Source of the DNA: Salinimicrobium profundisediminis
GTDB lineage: Bacteria > Bacteroidota > Bacteroidia > Flavobacteriales > Flavobacteriaceae
NCBI RefSeq assembly: GCF_026241755.1
Contig: NZ_JAPJDA010000007.1
Span: forward strand, 62,001-126,000
DNA length: 64,000 nucleotides
Direction of reading: 5' to 3'
Both the position numbers and the translations under genes were made by a program. Shown here piece by piece: positions 54,231 to 63,802 of the stretch. Under the pieces are notes generated by a model. It saw only the letters and a list, made by a program, of their open reading frames with translations, was not told the DNA's origin and made no database searches. Positions within the stretch are counted from its first letter, which is position 1. Each line of letters opens with the position of its first letter.

Positions 54231-54682
54231 AAAAATACCTTTTTGTAAAGGTAAGAGATTTAGCCTTAGCTAAAAAAGACTGTGAAACCCTTTCGTATAA
54301 AGATCAACATGTTGTGAATGCGTAAAGCAACAAATCAGGGCATTCTTTAGTAGATTTTGGCAGGAACCTATTGAGTAGAGTAGAAATGATTATAAAAAAC
54401 GAAACCCGATAGTTTGAATTTCTTCAGGGACAATCGGGAATAAGATAATACAAATATAATCTATATTGTTTTTAACAATTAGGTTATAGTCTCTCCAACA
54501 ACGCTTCCTATTGATTTAATAGGCAATCAGGTATGCCCGTTCAACTATTTTATGAGATATTATTTCTCCCCGGAATAAGATGACCAGAATCATATTTTCT
54601 TTTCAAAAATGACATTTTCTTTGCCACATAATTCTGCCGGGTGGAACAATCTGCTGCGGCTACTATTTATTGGAGAAAGCTC
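54231..54682. other. Non-coding stretch between gpx and the U32 gene
   Basis: 452 AT-rich bases between divergent genes. It has a long-loop hairpin CCCGAT/ATCGGG (54405-54438) and a weak palindrome-family copy CAAAAATGACATTTTCTTTG (54604-54623). No convincing promoter or small gene is seen. Confidence 0.55.
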
Positions 54683-55927
54683 ATGAACAAGAATTCAGGA
54701 AAAATGGAATTAATGGCACCTGCGGGAAATTTTGAATCCCTTCAGGCTGCTTTAGATAACGGTGCAGATGCTATTTATTTTGGCGTAGATCAACTCAACA
54801 TGAGGGCCAGGGCTTCTATAAATTTCACCATGGACGATCTACCCGAGATCGTGAAAAGATGTGAAGAGAAAGGCGTGCGCAGCTATCTTACCTTAAATAC
54901 CATTGTTTATGATCATGACCTTTCCCTGATTAAAAACCTGCTTTCCGCAGCAAAATCGGCGGGAATTACGGCCGTGATTGCCAGTGACCAGGCAGTGATC
55001 TCTTCGGCTCGAAGTATGGGTATTGATGTGCATATTTCAACGCAACTCAATATTACTAATATTGAAACCGTAAAGTTTTACAGTCTTTTTGCTGAAACTA
55101 TGGTGCTTTCGCGGGAACTGAGTTTGAGACAGGTTAAGAAGATCACCGAAGAGATCCAAAAAGAGCAAATTAAAGGCCCTTCCGGGGAACTCGTAAAGGT
55201 GGAGATCTTTGGGCATGGTGCATTATGTATGGCTGTTTCGGGGAAGTGTTATTTGAGCCTGCATTCGCATAACTCTTCAGCCAATCGCGGCGCTTGTAAG
55301 CAAAACTGCCGGAAGAAATACACGGTTATTGATCAGGAATCTGGTTTTGAAATTGAGATCGATAATGAATATATGATGTCTCCAAAAGACTTGTGTACTA
55401 TCAACTTTTTGGATGAAGTGAAAGATTCTGGGGTGCAGATTCTTAAGATTGAAGGCCGGGGCCGGGCTCCGGAATATGTGGCTACAGTAACAAAAGCTTA
55501 TCGTGAAGCCATAGATTCGTTGAATGACGATACTTTTTCCGAAGAAAAGGTGGCAGATTGGATGGAGCGGCTAAGTACCGTTTACAACCGCGGATTTTGG
55601 AGCGGGTATTACCTGGGCCAAAAAATGGGGGAATGGAGCAAAACTTCAGGTTCACAGGCTACACAAAAGAAAGTGTATGTGGGCAAGGGAGTACATTACT
55701 TTCCAAAAGCCGGAATTGCCGAGTTCAAAATTGAAGCTTACGACATTAAAAAAGGAGACAAAATACTGGTTACGGGACCCAGTACCGGTGCACAGGAATT
55801 TGAGCTGGAAGAAATGTTTGTGAACGATCTGCTTTCAGAAAAAGCCGGAAAAGGTGACAGCTGTACTATTAAAGTTCCATTTAGGGTGAGGCTTTCAGAT
55901 AAGCTCTATAAAATGGTAGAGGCTTAA
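54683..55927 (+). CDS. U32 family protein (TrhP/YegQ-like)
   Basis: 414 residues from the ATG at 54683, which follows GGAGAAAG, an unusually good Shine-Dalgarno for this genome. A GTG 42 bp upstream is less likely. MELMAPAGNFESLQAALDNGADAIYFG is the U32 signature start. A four-Cys cluster (HGALCMAVSGKC, then RGACKQNC) at about 200-225 probably binds an iron-sulfur cluster. YegQ-like U32 proteins hydroxylate tRNA U34. The stop overlaps the ferredoxin start, so the two are translated together. Confidence 0.88.
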   Translation: MNKNSGKMELMAPAGNFESLQAALDNGADAIYFGVDQLNMRARASINFTMDDLPEIVKRCEEKGVRSYLTLNTIVYDHDLSLIKNLLSAAKSAGITAVIASDQAVISSARSMGIDVHISTQLNITNIETVKFYSLFAETMVLSRELSLRQVKKITEEIQKEQIKGPSGELVKVEIFGHGALCMAVSGKCYLSLHSHNSSANRGACKQNCRKKYTVIDQESGFEIEIDNEYMMSPKDLCTINFLDEVKDSGVQILKIEGRGRAPEYVATVTKAYREAIDSLNDDTFSEEKVADWMERLSTVYNRGFWSGYYLGQKMGEWSKTSGSQATQKKVYVGKGVHYFPKAGIAEFKIEAYDIKKGDKILVTGPSTGAQEFELEEMFVNDLLSEKAGKGDSCTIKVPFRVRLSDKLYKMVEA

Positions 55928-56157
55928 TGGTTATAGTCACACTGCAACGGAATAAGTGCATTGGCTGCAATTACTGTGTAGAACTTGCGCCGGGGCAATT
56001 CCAGATGTCCAAAAAAGATGGAAAAAGCGTCCTGCTGAAGTCGAATGACCGCAAAGGTTTCCATACACTGAAATCTGCAGATCATTCTATTCAGGAACCT
56101 TGCGAGGCAGCTGCAAAAGCCTGCCCAGTAAAGATTATTTCAGTAAAAGAGAGATAA
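55927..56157 (+). CDS. Single-cluster [4Fe-4S] ferredoxin
   Basis: 76 residues. CIGCNYC near the N-terminus and CEAAAKACP at the C-terminus provide ligands for one 4Fe-4S cluster; the intervening part is a ferredoxin-like loop. It overlaps the U32 gene by one base (TAATG). It may supply electrons to that protein, by position. Confidence 0.85.
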   Translation: MVIVTLQRNKCIGCNYCVELAPGQFQMSKKDGKSVLLKSNDRKGFHTLKSADHSIQEPCEAAAKACPVKIISVKER

Positions 56158-56162
56158 GAAAA

Positions 56163-56240
56163 AAGGCTGTCTAAAAAGTCATTTTACGCTACCCTGATAT
56201 TATTTAGGGATAAGGTTCAATAACTTTAGAGACAGCCTTA
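56163..56240. repeat. AGGCTGTCTAAAA-arm element, copy 2
   Basis: Terminal arms AAGGCTGTCT (56163-56172) and AGACAGCCTT (56230-56239) are perfect, with an inner CCCT/AGGG hairpin. It lies between the convergent ferredoxin and ppc genes and probably ends both transcripts. Confidence 0.82.
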
Positions 56241-56275
56241 TATGCTTCTTCAGAAGTAAATTACTTCAGAATAAA

Positions 56276-58963
56276 TCAACCGGTATTTTTTAGTCCGCTG
56301 GCAAGTGCAGTGGTAATCTGTAACAGATGCGTTACCAGTTTATCATCTTTTGTGCTTCCTTTTGTTTTTCTCCATTCCTCTAGGTTCTTTATTTGCAGGC
56401 GGTGAAGGGAAATTAAAGCATCATTACGACGGTTAAGGTTGTCTAAGAGACTTTGCCTTCTTTGTTGCCTGCTTCGGTCAAACATGGCTTCAATCTCCTG
56501 CAGGCCATTAGTGTGTTCAGCCTTAATTGTATCGGTGAGCTCGGTTCTTACGCGCTCATCTTTTACAAGAGAGGCATAAGCTTCCATTACTTCGGGTTCG
56601 GCGTTCATAATGTTAGTTTCTACCTGTATCAATATGTACCTCAGGAAAGGCCATTCCTGTGAAACTTCTCTTAGCTGCCGGTAGTAATCTGGATTATCAG
56701 ATTTCAATTTTTGTAAAGCATAGCCTATTCCAAACCAGCCGGTAATGTTGAACCTGGACTGGTTCCAGCTAAACACCCACGGGATTGCCCGTAAGTCATT
56801 GAGCGTTCTTGTACCGGTACGTCTTGCAGGACGGGAACCAATTTTGCTCAATTCCAGTACATCTATTGGAGTAGCCTCCCCATAGAAATTGAGGAATGCC
56901 GGGTGGGCGATAAGCTCCTGATATCTCTCTTTGGAATATTCGGCCAGCTGCCTCAAAGCATCAATTGGATAGTTCTTCTTTTTGGCCGGGTACATCCTGT
57001 TGCCTGTTTGCAGCGCAGATCCAGACAACAACATTTCAAGGTTGTAGGTGGCTGTAAGCAAATTGGCGAACTGCTGTGCGATGGTCTCTCCCTGTACAGT
57101 AAGTTTCATTTCACCGCTCATACTTCCTGAGGGCATACTTTCAAGGAAACGGTGGTATTTACCGCCCCCCCTGCTTATTGTCCCTCCAATACCATGGAAG
57201 AACCGTAGTTCTTTACCAAGCCTGTCTGCTGTTTCGGTGAGGGTTTTCTCGGCACGATAAATATTCCATCGGCTGGCAATGATACCTCCGTCTTTGTTAC
57301 TGTCACTGTACCCCAGCATTACTTCCTGTGGACTTTCACTGTGGTTGGAATAAGCCGGATGGGTGAGGAAGCTTTCCAAAATTTCTCCGGAAGCTTTTAG
57401 GTCATCTATGGTCTCAAATAACGGAACCACCTGAAAGGTCTTCCTGTCAATACCAACTTCCCTAAAGAATAGGTAAACTACCAGAAGGTCGCTCAATTGC
57501 CGTGTCATACTTACAATAAAGGAGCCCACTCCGTGCGGCCCATATTTATCGGTATGTTTTTTAACCACTTTATAGCTGTCCAGCACCTGGTCTGCTTCTG
57601 GTCCAAAAGACCGTCCTGTAATAGCAAACGGCCGCTCATGCTGTAGTTCTTCAGAAATGAATTTTATACGTTCTTCTTCAGTCCAGCTGCGGTAATCGGT
57701 AAGATCAGGAAATGCCACTCGCAGTATCTGTTCCATTGCCTTGTCGTGAAATTCGCTGTTTTGTCTTATGTCAAGTCTTGCGAGGTGAAAACCAAAGCAT
57801 TCTACCATGCGCTGCACGGGGAATAGCAAATCATCAACAATACGTTTTGCACCAATTTCCAGGAGGCTGTCTTTAAGCAGTGCCAGGTCTTTCATAAGAT
57901 CTTCGGGGCGCCTGTAGCTGTTTTGAAGGTCATCATCTATCCTGGTGTGCTCCAGCTTGAGGGCAATAAGGCTCACAAATTGTCGCCATGGCTCGTGCGG
58001 ATTACGTTCAAGGGCTTTGGTGCCTTCTTCTGCCAGGCTTTGAGCCATTTCTTCAATGGCCTGCTGTAAAGGTTTGGAAGCTTTATTGGTGATCCCTGAG
58101 AAGCTCATGCCTGCGGCGAGATGCTCCAGTTGCTCGTGCACCAGAAGAAGAGCCGATTTACGGTGTTCTGTCAGGGTAGATTTTGTAACAGAGGCGGTCA
58201 CATAAGGATGGCCATCACGGTCTCCACCTACCCAGGTTCCAAATTGCAGGCCGGGAAAGCGAAGCGTTTCAGGATTAAAGCCCATGTTGCTCCAGCTTTG
58301 CTTAAGCTGAATATCACTCTTTTTTAATACCTGTGGAAAAACTTTGCTGAAGTAGTGCATTACATTACTTCTTTCCATTTCTACAGTGGGCTTTTTGAGG
58401 TACACCTCGCCGGTGCGCCACCATCTTTCCAGAAGGGTTTTAATATCCTGGGCTATAATGCTCCTTTCGGTAAAAGAATAGGAAGTGTTTTCCAGTTTTA
58501 TGAGGTTGAGGTATATTTCCCTGTGCAGCTCAAGAATGGAAATCCTTTTAGTTTCTGTAGGATGTGCCGTAAGAACCGGAATTAATTTCACCTTGGTGAT
58601 GATCTCCTGCATTTGATGTTCACTAAGGCCCTGGGACTTCCAGCGTTGAAAGGTCTCGCTCCAGGAACCGCGAATAGATTCCATCCCGTTGCTGTCGGTT
58701 AGTTTTCGGCGGTATTGTACTGCGGCATTTTCTTCTACCAGGTTCATGAGTTGGAGATAGATGCTAAGCACCTGGATCTGCTTTTCTTCGAGCGCAAGAT
58801 TACTGGAAAAAGCATCCTTGAGATCCTCATGTCTGGTCAATAAGCTGGCAAGTTCATGCTCTCCCAGATCCTTGAGGACCTGCTGGAAGCAATCTGTAAG
58901 AAATTGCATGTCCTGCTCAATTTTAGTAAATACTTTCGTATTAGGGGTATTGTTCATTTTCAT
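56276..58963 (-). CDS. ppc: Phosphoenolpyruvate carboxylase
   Basis: 895 residues. Carboxylates PEP to oxaloacetate to refill the TCA cycle. Active-site His lies in VLTAHPTETKR, and FHGIGGTISRGGG is the glycine-rich loop. The protein ends NTG, the invariant C-terminus of this family. Inhibitor-site and allosteric details are not read. Assignment is secure. Confidence 0.97.
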   Translation of the reverse strand: MKMNNTPNTKVFTKIEQDMQFLTDCFQQVLKDLGEHELASLLTRHEDLKDAFSSNLALEEKQIQVLSIYLQLMNLVEENAAVQYRRKLTDSNGMESIRGSWSETFQRWKSQGLSEHQMQEIITKVKLIPVLTAHPTETKRISILELHREIYLNLIKLENTSYSFTERSIIAQDIKTLLERWWRTGEVYLKKPTVEMERSNVMHYFSKVFPQVLKKSDIQLKQSWSNMGFNPETLRFPGLQFGTWVGGDRDGHPYVTASVTKSTLTEHRKSALLLVHEQLEHLAAGMSFSGITNKASKPLQQAIEEMAQSLAEEGTKALERNPHEPWRQFVSLIALKLEHTRIDDDLQNSYRRPEDLMKDLALLKDSLLEIGAKRIVDDLLFPVQRMVECFGFHLARLDIRQNSEFHDKAMEQILRVAFPDLTDYRSWTEEERIKFISEELQHERPFAITGRSFGPEADQVLDSYKVVKKHTDKYGPHGVGSFIVSMTRQLSDLLVVYLFFREVGIDRKTFQVVPLFETIDDLKASGEILESFLTHPAYSNHSESPQEVMLGYSDSNKDGGIIASRWNIYRAEKTLTETADRLGKELRFFHGIGGTISRGGGKYHRFLESMPSGSMSGEMKLTVQGETIAQQFANLLTATYNLEMLLSGSALQTGNRMYPAKKKNYPIDALRQLAEYSKERYQELIAHPAFLNFYGEATPIDVLELSKIGSRPARRTGTRTLNDLRAIPWVFSWNQSRFNITGWFGIGYALQKLKSDNPDYYRQLREVSQEWPFLRYILIQVETNIMNAEPEVMEAYASLVKDERVRTELTDTIKAEHTNGLQEIEAMFDRSRQQRRQSLLDNLNRRNDALISLHRLQIKNLEEWRKTKGSTKDDKLVTHLLQITTALASGLKNTG

Positions 58964-59161
58964 AGGGTTTTTGAGTACTCTATTTGAACTCCCAATTTAG
59001 GAAATTGTTAACGATTTTTGGCCTTTTTGGTCGACAAAAATTTCCTTTGCTGCCTTTATTTACAGGCTTTTTCGGAATAATGGCAGTGACCACAATTGCG
59101 AAAACGTTATAGGTGTTTCCGTTAATTTTGTTACCTTTTAAATAGATAAAAAAGACTTTCT

Positions 59162-59668
59162 ATGAAGACCGAAACATATCATTTTAAAGATGACGGATCA
59201 ATTCCGAATAATAAATTTCCTGTCATTATATATAAAGGTGTTTTTTCAGCAAGAGGAGATGAAGCAGCACAGTGGCTTGAAAAGAAATTTGCTGAAAACA
59301 ACTGGAAAAATTCGTGGAGAAACGGAGTTTTCGATTATCACCATTACCACAGTAACACTCATGAAGTCCTGGGAGTGTATTCGGGAAAAGCTTTGCTGCA
59401 ACTGGGGGGCGAAAAAGGGCAAAAACTGAAGGTGTTTGCCGGAGATGTGATTATAATTCCTGCCGGGGTAGCTCATAAGAATCTTGGAAGCAATGATTTT
59501 TCAGTAGTGGGTGCCTATCCCGAAGGAAGGTCGCACGACATGAACGTAGGGAAACAAGAGGAACGCCCACAGGCAGATGAAAATATTGCAAAAGTGCCAA
59601 TTCCGAAGTTTGACCCCATAGAAGGAAGGGAAGGTGCATTAATAAAAATTTGGGACACACCTAAATAA
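59162..59668 (+). CDS. Cupin domain protein
   Basis: 168 residues. A single cupin barrel: motif 1 HYHSNTHEVLGVYSG (metal ligands His, His, Glu) and motif 2 AGDVIIIPAGVAHKNL. Possibly a metal-dependent enzyme or sugar-binding protein; the substrate is unknown. Confidence 0.82.
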   Translation: MKTETYHFKDDGSIPNNKFPVIIYKGVFSARGDEAAQWLEKKFAENNWKNSWRNGVFDYHHYHSNTHEVLGVYSGKALLQLGGEKGQKLKVFAGDVIIIPAGVAHKNLGSNDFSVVGAYPEGRSHDMNVGKQEERPQADENIAKVPIPKFDPIEGREGALIKIWDTPK

Positions 59669-59818
59669 TTCTTTTTTATTGATTCTGAGATGAATATGAC
59701 GTGCTTTAGAATTCATTTTGCCGCATCACACGAAATAATTACGACTAAAACGATTGAAGCAACAATTTTTTAATACTAATTTAACCTTTTGATATGCTGA
59801 TACTTAGGGTTTAAGATT

Positions 59819-59826
59819 TACTTTCG
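59819..59826 (+). promoter_or_regulatory. Probable -7 element of glgA
   Basis: TACTTTCG, one mismatch to TAnnTTTG, 38 bp before the ATG. Confidence 0.35.
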
Positions 59827-59864
59827 TTCAGATCAAATTACGTAAGTATTTAAGAGCGCTATAT

Positions 59865-61424
59865 ATGAATAATTTTCTTTTTGTTGCTTCAGAGAATGAT
59901 GCCATTGCCAACTGTAAAGTAGGAGGGGTAGGAGATGTTATTCGCGACGTTCCAAAACAGATTTCAGAGCGTGGAGATCGGGTGCACGTTGTGGTTCCAT
60001 CTTATTCCAGGCTCCACGAAAGTGGAACTTTTAAGGCCTCACTTCAGCTAAATTTACGCGGAATATCTTATACCGCACAACTCTATGAGGTGCCGGCCAA
60101 AGAAGAAGATAAGAACATTAGCCACTATGTAATTCACCACCCCGAAATAGAAATGGGAAACCTTGGGGGCATTTACCATCATGATCCCTTTGAGCCCTTT
60201 TACAGTGACGTTATTAAATATACCATCTTTTGTACAGCGGTTGCCGAAGCAATTAAACAAAAGCACTTCGGAAAGCTTGATATTGTGCACTTGCACGACT
60301 GGCATTCCAGTTTATTGTTGTTCCTAAAAAATTATCATCCGCAGTATTCCTGTCTTAAGAAGAACAGGTTTGTTTACTGTATACACAACCTGGCATTACA
60401 GGGAATTCGGCCGTTTGAAAATAATTATTCTTCCCTGCAAAACTGGTTTCCGCAACTCGAAATAGATCGTGAAGCTTTGAAAGATCCAAGGTATGCCGAT
60501 TGTTTTAACCTTATGGCTATTGGAATAAGATATGCCGATGCTGTACATACCGTTTCACCTTCCTACAAGCAGGATGTGCTTTTGCCCAGCGCTGCTCCCG
60601 AATTTATTGGTGGTGAAGGCTTAGAAAATGATTTAAGACAGGCCGACCGCGAAGGTCGTTTTCACGGTATTCTCAATGGATCAGATTATCGTCCTGAAAC
60701 CCTGGTGAAAAAAAACCGGTTGTTCCCCAATATTGCTACTGCCATCTTTAAACAACTTCAGAAGGAACAGGACAGGGAAAAAGCAGCTTTTTTGGCACAT
60801 ACAGGAGAGAAGATCGTTCCTTTTCTGAAGAAAAAACCAAACTTTATAAGTGCCAGTGTGGCGAGGCTTACTGAACAAAAGTTCTATTTCTTTAAGCGCT
60901 CTCCCGAAGCTCTTTTGGAAATTCTTGACAGGCTGGAAGAAGTCAATGGTATTTATGTACTTCTTGGTACCGGAGCGGCCGATTATGAGCAGCTGTTGCG
61001 GGATATAAGTTATAAAAGAAAGAATTTCATTTTTATCAATGCCCAGTGCGAGCAGGTGGTGAATTCTATCTATAGAGATTCTGACCTTTATTTTATGCCA
61101 AGCCTTTTTGAACCTTGCGGGATTAGCCAAATGCTTGCCATGAGAAATGGGCAGCCCTGCCTGGTGCACCATACCGGCGGACTTAAAGATACGGTACAGC
61201 ACGTGCACACAGGTTTCGCCTTTGATGGCAAAACCTACGATGAAAAAGTCTATAACATGGTAGAAAGTTTTAAAGAAGCTCTTTACTTCTTTGAAAATGA
61301 TAAGACTGTGTGGAAACAGATAGGCCTCAACGCCCGTAGAATGCGATTTACCTGGAAGAAATCTGTAGATGAATACTATAAACTTCTTTACACATTCAAT
61401 CCTGCCGACGTAAGGGTAGCCTGA
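59865..61424 (+). CDS. glgA: Glycogen/starch synthase, GT5 family
   Basis: 519 residues. Transfers glucose from ADP- or UDP-glucose to the growing glucan. The N-terminal KVGGVGDVIRDVPK is the GT5 donor-binding motif, and the C-terminal SLFEPCGISQMLAMRNG holds the catalytic Glu. No glgB or glgC is next to it. Assignment is secure as a glycogen synthase family enzyme. Confidence 0.93.
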   Translation: MNNFLFVASENDAIANCKVGGVGDVIRDVPKQISERGDRVHVVVPSYSRLHESGTFKASLQLNLRGISYTAQLYEVPAKEEDKNISHYVIHHPEIEMGNLGGIYHHDPFEPFYSDVIKYTIFCTAVAEAIKQKHFGKLDIVHLHDWHSSLLLFLKNYHPQYSCLKKNRFVYCIHNLALQGIRPFENNYSSLQNWFPQLEIDREALKDPRYADCFNLMAIGIRYADAVHTVSPSYKQDVLLPSAAPEFIGGEGLENDLRQADREGRFHGILNGSDYRPETLVKKNRLFPNIATAIFKQLQKEQDREKAAFLAHTGEKIVPFLKKKPNFISASVARLTEQKFYFFKRSPEALLEILDRLEEVNGIYVLLGTGAADYEQLLRDISYKRKNFIFINAQCEQVVNSIYRDSDLYFMPSLFEPCGISQMLAMRNGQPCLVHHTGGLKDTVQHVHTGFAFDGKTYDEKVYNMVESFKEALYFFENDKTVWKQIGLNARRMRFTWKKSVDEYYKLLYTFNPADVRVA

Positions 61425-61568
61425 TGAAAATTTTGGGCTAAAAACCTTTTCAGTTTAGGGTTTTATAATTTTTCCTGATAATTTCAGAAAAGCAGTTTTC
61501 TTTTCCTGAGTTTATCAGGAATTTTTTATTGCTGTGGAGCAAATTTCAGGTTTTAAAAAAGGATTGTG

Positions 61569-61581
61569 AAAATGCCATTTT
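61569..61581. repeat. Palindrome-family element, short form
   Basis: AAAATGCCATTTT, followed by GGAACCTT. The reverse complement of this flank matches the AAGGTTCC before the copy at 38924. Confidence 0.6.
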
Positions 61582-61729
61582 TGGAACCTTAGCATAATTC
61601 AGCTTAAATTTTAGGAACTGGTTTTCAGTAGATTTCACTAAAACATGAACTCATATTTTATATTTAGTATTTTTTCTTCCTCCGAAAACCTTATAGGTAT
61701 TTTAATGCCTCAATCTTTTTCTATTAATT

Positions 61730-61759
61730 TTTGTTAGTACCCAGAAAAGTATATTTTTG
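61730..61759 (+). promoter_or_regulatory. SulP transporter promoter
   Basis: TTTG (61730-61733), 18-bp spacer, TATTTTTG (61752-61759). The long leader to 61896 is unusual for this window. Confidence 0.6.
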
Positions 61760-61895
61760 CCGCCTCTTATGACGAGCACAAAACAAATATCCGTTTCACC
61801 GGTTACTCCGCCCTGAGATAATTTTCCTTCTCACTTTCCTCCCTTTTTGACATGGGGAGTCCTTTTCTATTATTAATTTTTTTGACAACATTTAG

Positions 61896-63434
61896 ATGAA
61901 AAAGATCTTCAACCTGTTTGATTTTTCACAAAAAGTAGATTACAAAATTGAAATTCTTGCGGGTCTCACTGTAGCACTCGCGCTTATCCCCGAAGCTGTT
62001 GCTTTTGCGATGATAGCCGGACTTTCTCCTTTAACAGGGCTTTACGCAGCTTTTGTTATGGGGCTGGTAACTTCTATTTTGGGTGGTCGCCCCGGAATGA
62101 TCTCTGGTGCCACAGGAGCAGTTGCCGTTGTAATTGCTGCTCTGGCCGTATCGCACGGGGTAGAATATGTTTTTGCTACCGTAGTTTTAGCCGGAATTCT
62201 GCAAATTCTGGCAGGAGTTCTAAAGCTTGGAAAACTAATCAGGATGGTGCCGCATTCGGTGATATTCGGGTTTGTGAATGGCCTGGCCATTATCATCTTC
62301 ACCTCTCAGTTAGACCAGTTCAAGACAGTTAACGAAGCAGGAGAACTTGTTTGGATGACTGGCGAAAGTTTGTACATCTTGCTGGCACTTGTACTACTTA
62401 CCATGGTTATCATCTGGGGATTACCAAAGCTTACAAAGGTATTTCCATCTTCGCTTGCCGCAATTCTGGCAATTTTTGGCATTGTGGCACTTCTGGGAAT
62501 TGACACCAAAACCGTGGGAGATATCGCATCGATAAAAGGAGGGTTCCCACCGTTTCACATTCCAATGGTGCCGTTTACATGGGAGGCTATCGTTCTTATC
62601 TTTCCTTATGCAGCAATAATGGCTGGGGTAGGACTTATTGAAAGCCTGTTGACTCTTAACATTGTTGATGAGATCACCGAAACCCGCGGCAGTGGAAATA
62701 AAGAGTGTGTGGCTCAGGGTACTGCCAATATTTTATCGGGCTTCTTTTCTGGAATGGGAGGTTGCGCCATGATTGGTCAAAGCCTTATCAACGTTTCTTC
62801 GGGTGCAAGAGCACGACTTTCAGGAATTATTGCAGCGGTAATGCTACTTGTCTTTGTGATGTTTGCCGCAGATGTTATTGAGCTTCTTCCTATGGCAGCG
62901 CTTACCGGCGTAATGATCATGGTTTCGATAGGTACTTTTGAGTGGGCAAGTTTGAGAACTTTCCGTAGAATGCCCAAAAGTGATGTGCTGGTAATGGTGC
63001 TGGTAACTTTTGTGACGGTAGTACTTCACAATCTCGCACTGGCAGTGCTGGTGGGAGTAATTATTTCGGCCCTGGTCTTTGCCTGGGACAATGCTAAGAG
63101 AATCCGTGCCCGTAAATATATGGACGATAAAGGCGTGAAACACTACGAGATTTACGGACCGCTTTTCTTCGGAAGTGTGGCTGCTTTCAATGAGAAGTTT
63201 GATGTGCTTGGAGATCCTGAGGAAGTGATTATCGATTTTTCTGAAAGCCGGGTGGTAGATATGTCGGGGATTGAAGCTTTAAACAAGCTTACCGAACGTT
63301 ACCTGAAACAGGGTAAAAAACTGCATCTTAGGTATTTGAGTCGGGACTGCCGGCAACTTCTAAGAAATGCCGATGAGATCATAGAGGTAAATATTCTTGA
63401 AGATCCCACCTATAAAGTGGCTGTAGAAAGGTAA
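61896..63434 (+). CDS. SulP/SLC26 family anion transporter with STAS domain
   Basis: 512 residues. About 12-14 membrane segments in residues 15-400. The opening LAGLTVALALIPEAVAFAMIAGLSPLTGLYAAF is the SulP signature, and the SGATGAVAVVIAAL segment is the substrate-site repeat. The STAS domain follows (EVIIDFSESRVVDMSGIEAL). Substrate may be sulfate, bicarbonate or another anion; bicarbonate transport would fit the nearby ppc, as inference. Confidence 0.92.
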   Translation: MKKIFNLFDFSQKVDYKIEILAGLTVALALIPEAVAFAMIAGLSPLTGLYAAFVMGLVTSILGGRPGMISGATGAVAVVIAALAVSHGVEYVFATVVLAGILQILAGVLKLGKLIRMVPHSVIFGFVNGLAIIIFTSQLDQFKTVNEAGELVWMTGESLYILLALVLLTMVIIWGLPKLTKVFPSSLAAILAIFGIVALLGIDTKTVGDIASIKGGFPPFHIPMVPFTWEAIVLIFPYAAIMAGVGLIESLLTLNIVDEITETRGSGNKECVAQGTANILSGFFSGMGGCAMIGQSLINVSSGARARLSGIIAAVMLLVFVMFAADVIELLPMAALTGVMIMVSIGTFEWASLRTFRRMPKSDVLVMVLVTFVTVVLHNLALAVLVGVIISALVFAWDNAKRIRARKYMDDKGVKHYEIYGPLFFGSVAAFNEKFDVLGDPEEVIIDFSESRVVDMSGIEALNKLTERYLKQGKKLHLRYLSRDCRQLLRNADEIIEVNILEDPTYKVAVER

Positions 63435-63444
63435 AATATTTTCA

Positions 63445-63496
<52 letters not shown>

Positions 63497-63576
63497 AATA
63501 TAGAGGCGCTTTCATCATTCAATTCAGAAAGTTAACAAGCGCAATTTTATACAAGTTTAGAAGCAGGATAGCAGTG

Positions 63577-63628
63577 TTTATCATACTAATTCCTCTGAGG
63601 CTAGCCTCAGAGGAATTAGTATGATAAA
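63577..63628. repeat. 52-bp perfect palindrome without loop
   Basis: 26-bp arms meet between 63602 and 63603 with no spacer. The centre is CCTCTGAGGCTAGCCTCAGA, itself containing nested small inverted repeats; the outer parts run into TTTAT and ATAAA. Confidence 0.97.
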
Positions 63629-63802
63629 GTTCAATTTACAATCCCATATAAAAATCCACTCTTTCATTAATCCAAACTTGATTTCAGGTTTAATCAAATT
63701 TTGAAAATAGACTAATGCTTCCAAAAATTCGTATGATCTAAAGGAGTAAATAATTTAAGCGTGACCTTATTTTAGGTTCTAAAATGCTTCTTTATTTTAC
63801 TC

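Larger units (their letters stand above)
61425..61895. other. Non-coding stretch and leader before the SulP transporter
   Basis: 471 bases. Contains a partial palindrome core AAAATGCCATTTT (61569-61581), a promoter (61730-61759) and then a leader of about 130 nt. In the leader, ACTCCGCCC (about 61805-61814) could pair with GGGGAGTCC (61855-61863). No known riboswitch class is recognised. Confidence 0.55.

Noticed and set aside
61846-61882. TTGACA...TATTAT sigma70-like promoter before the SulP gene
   Set aside because: Bacteroidetes housekeeping promoters use TTTG/TAnnTTTG, and a good one exists at 61730-61759.
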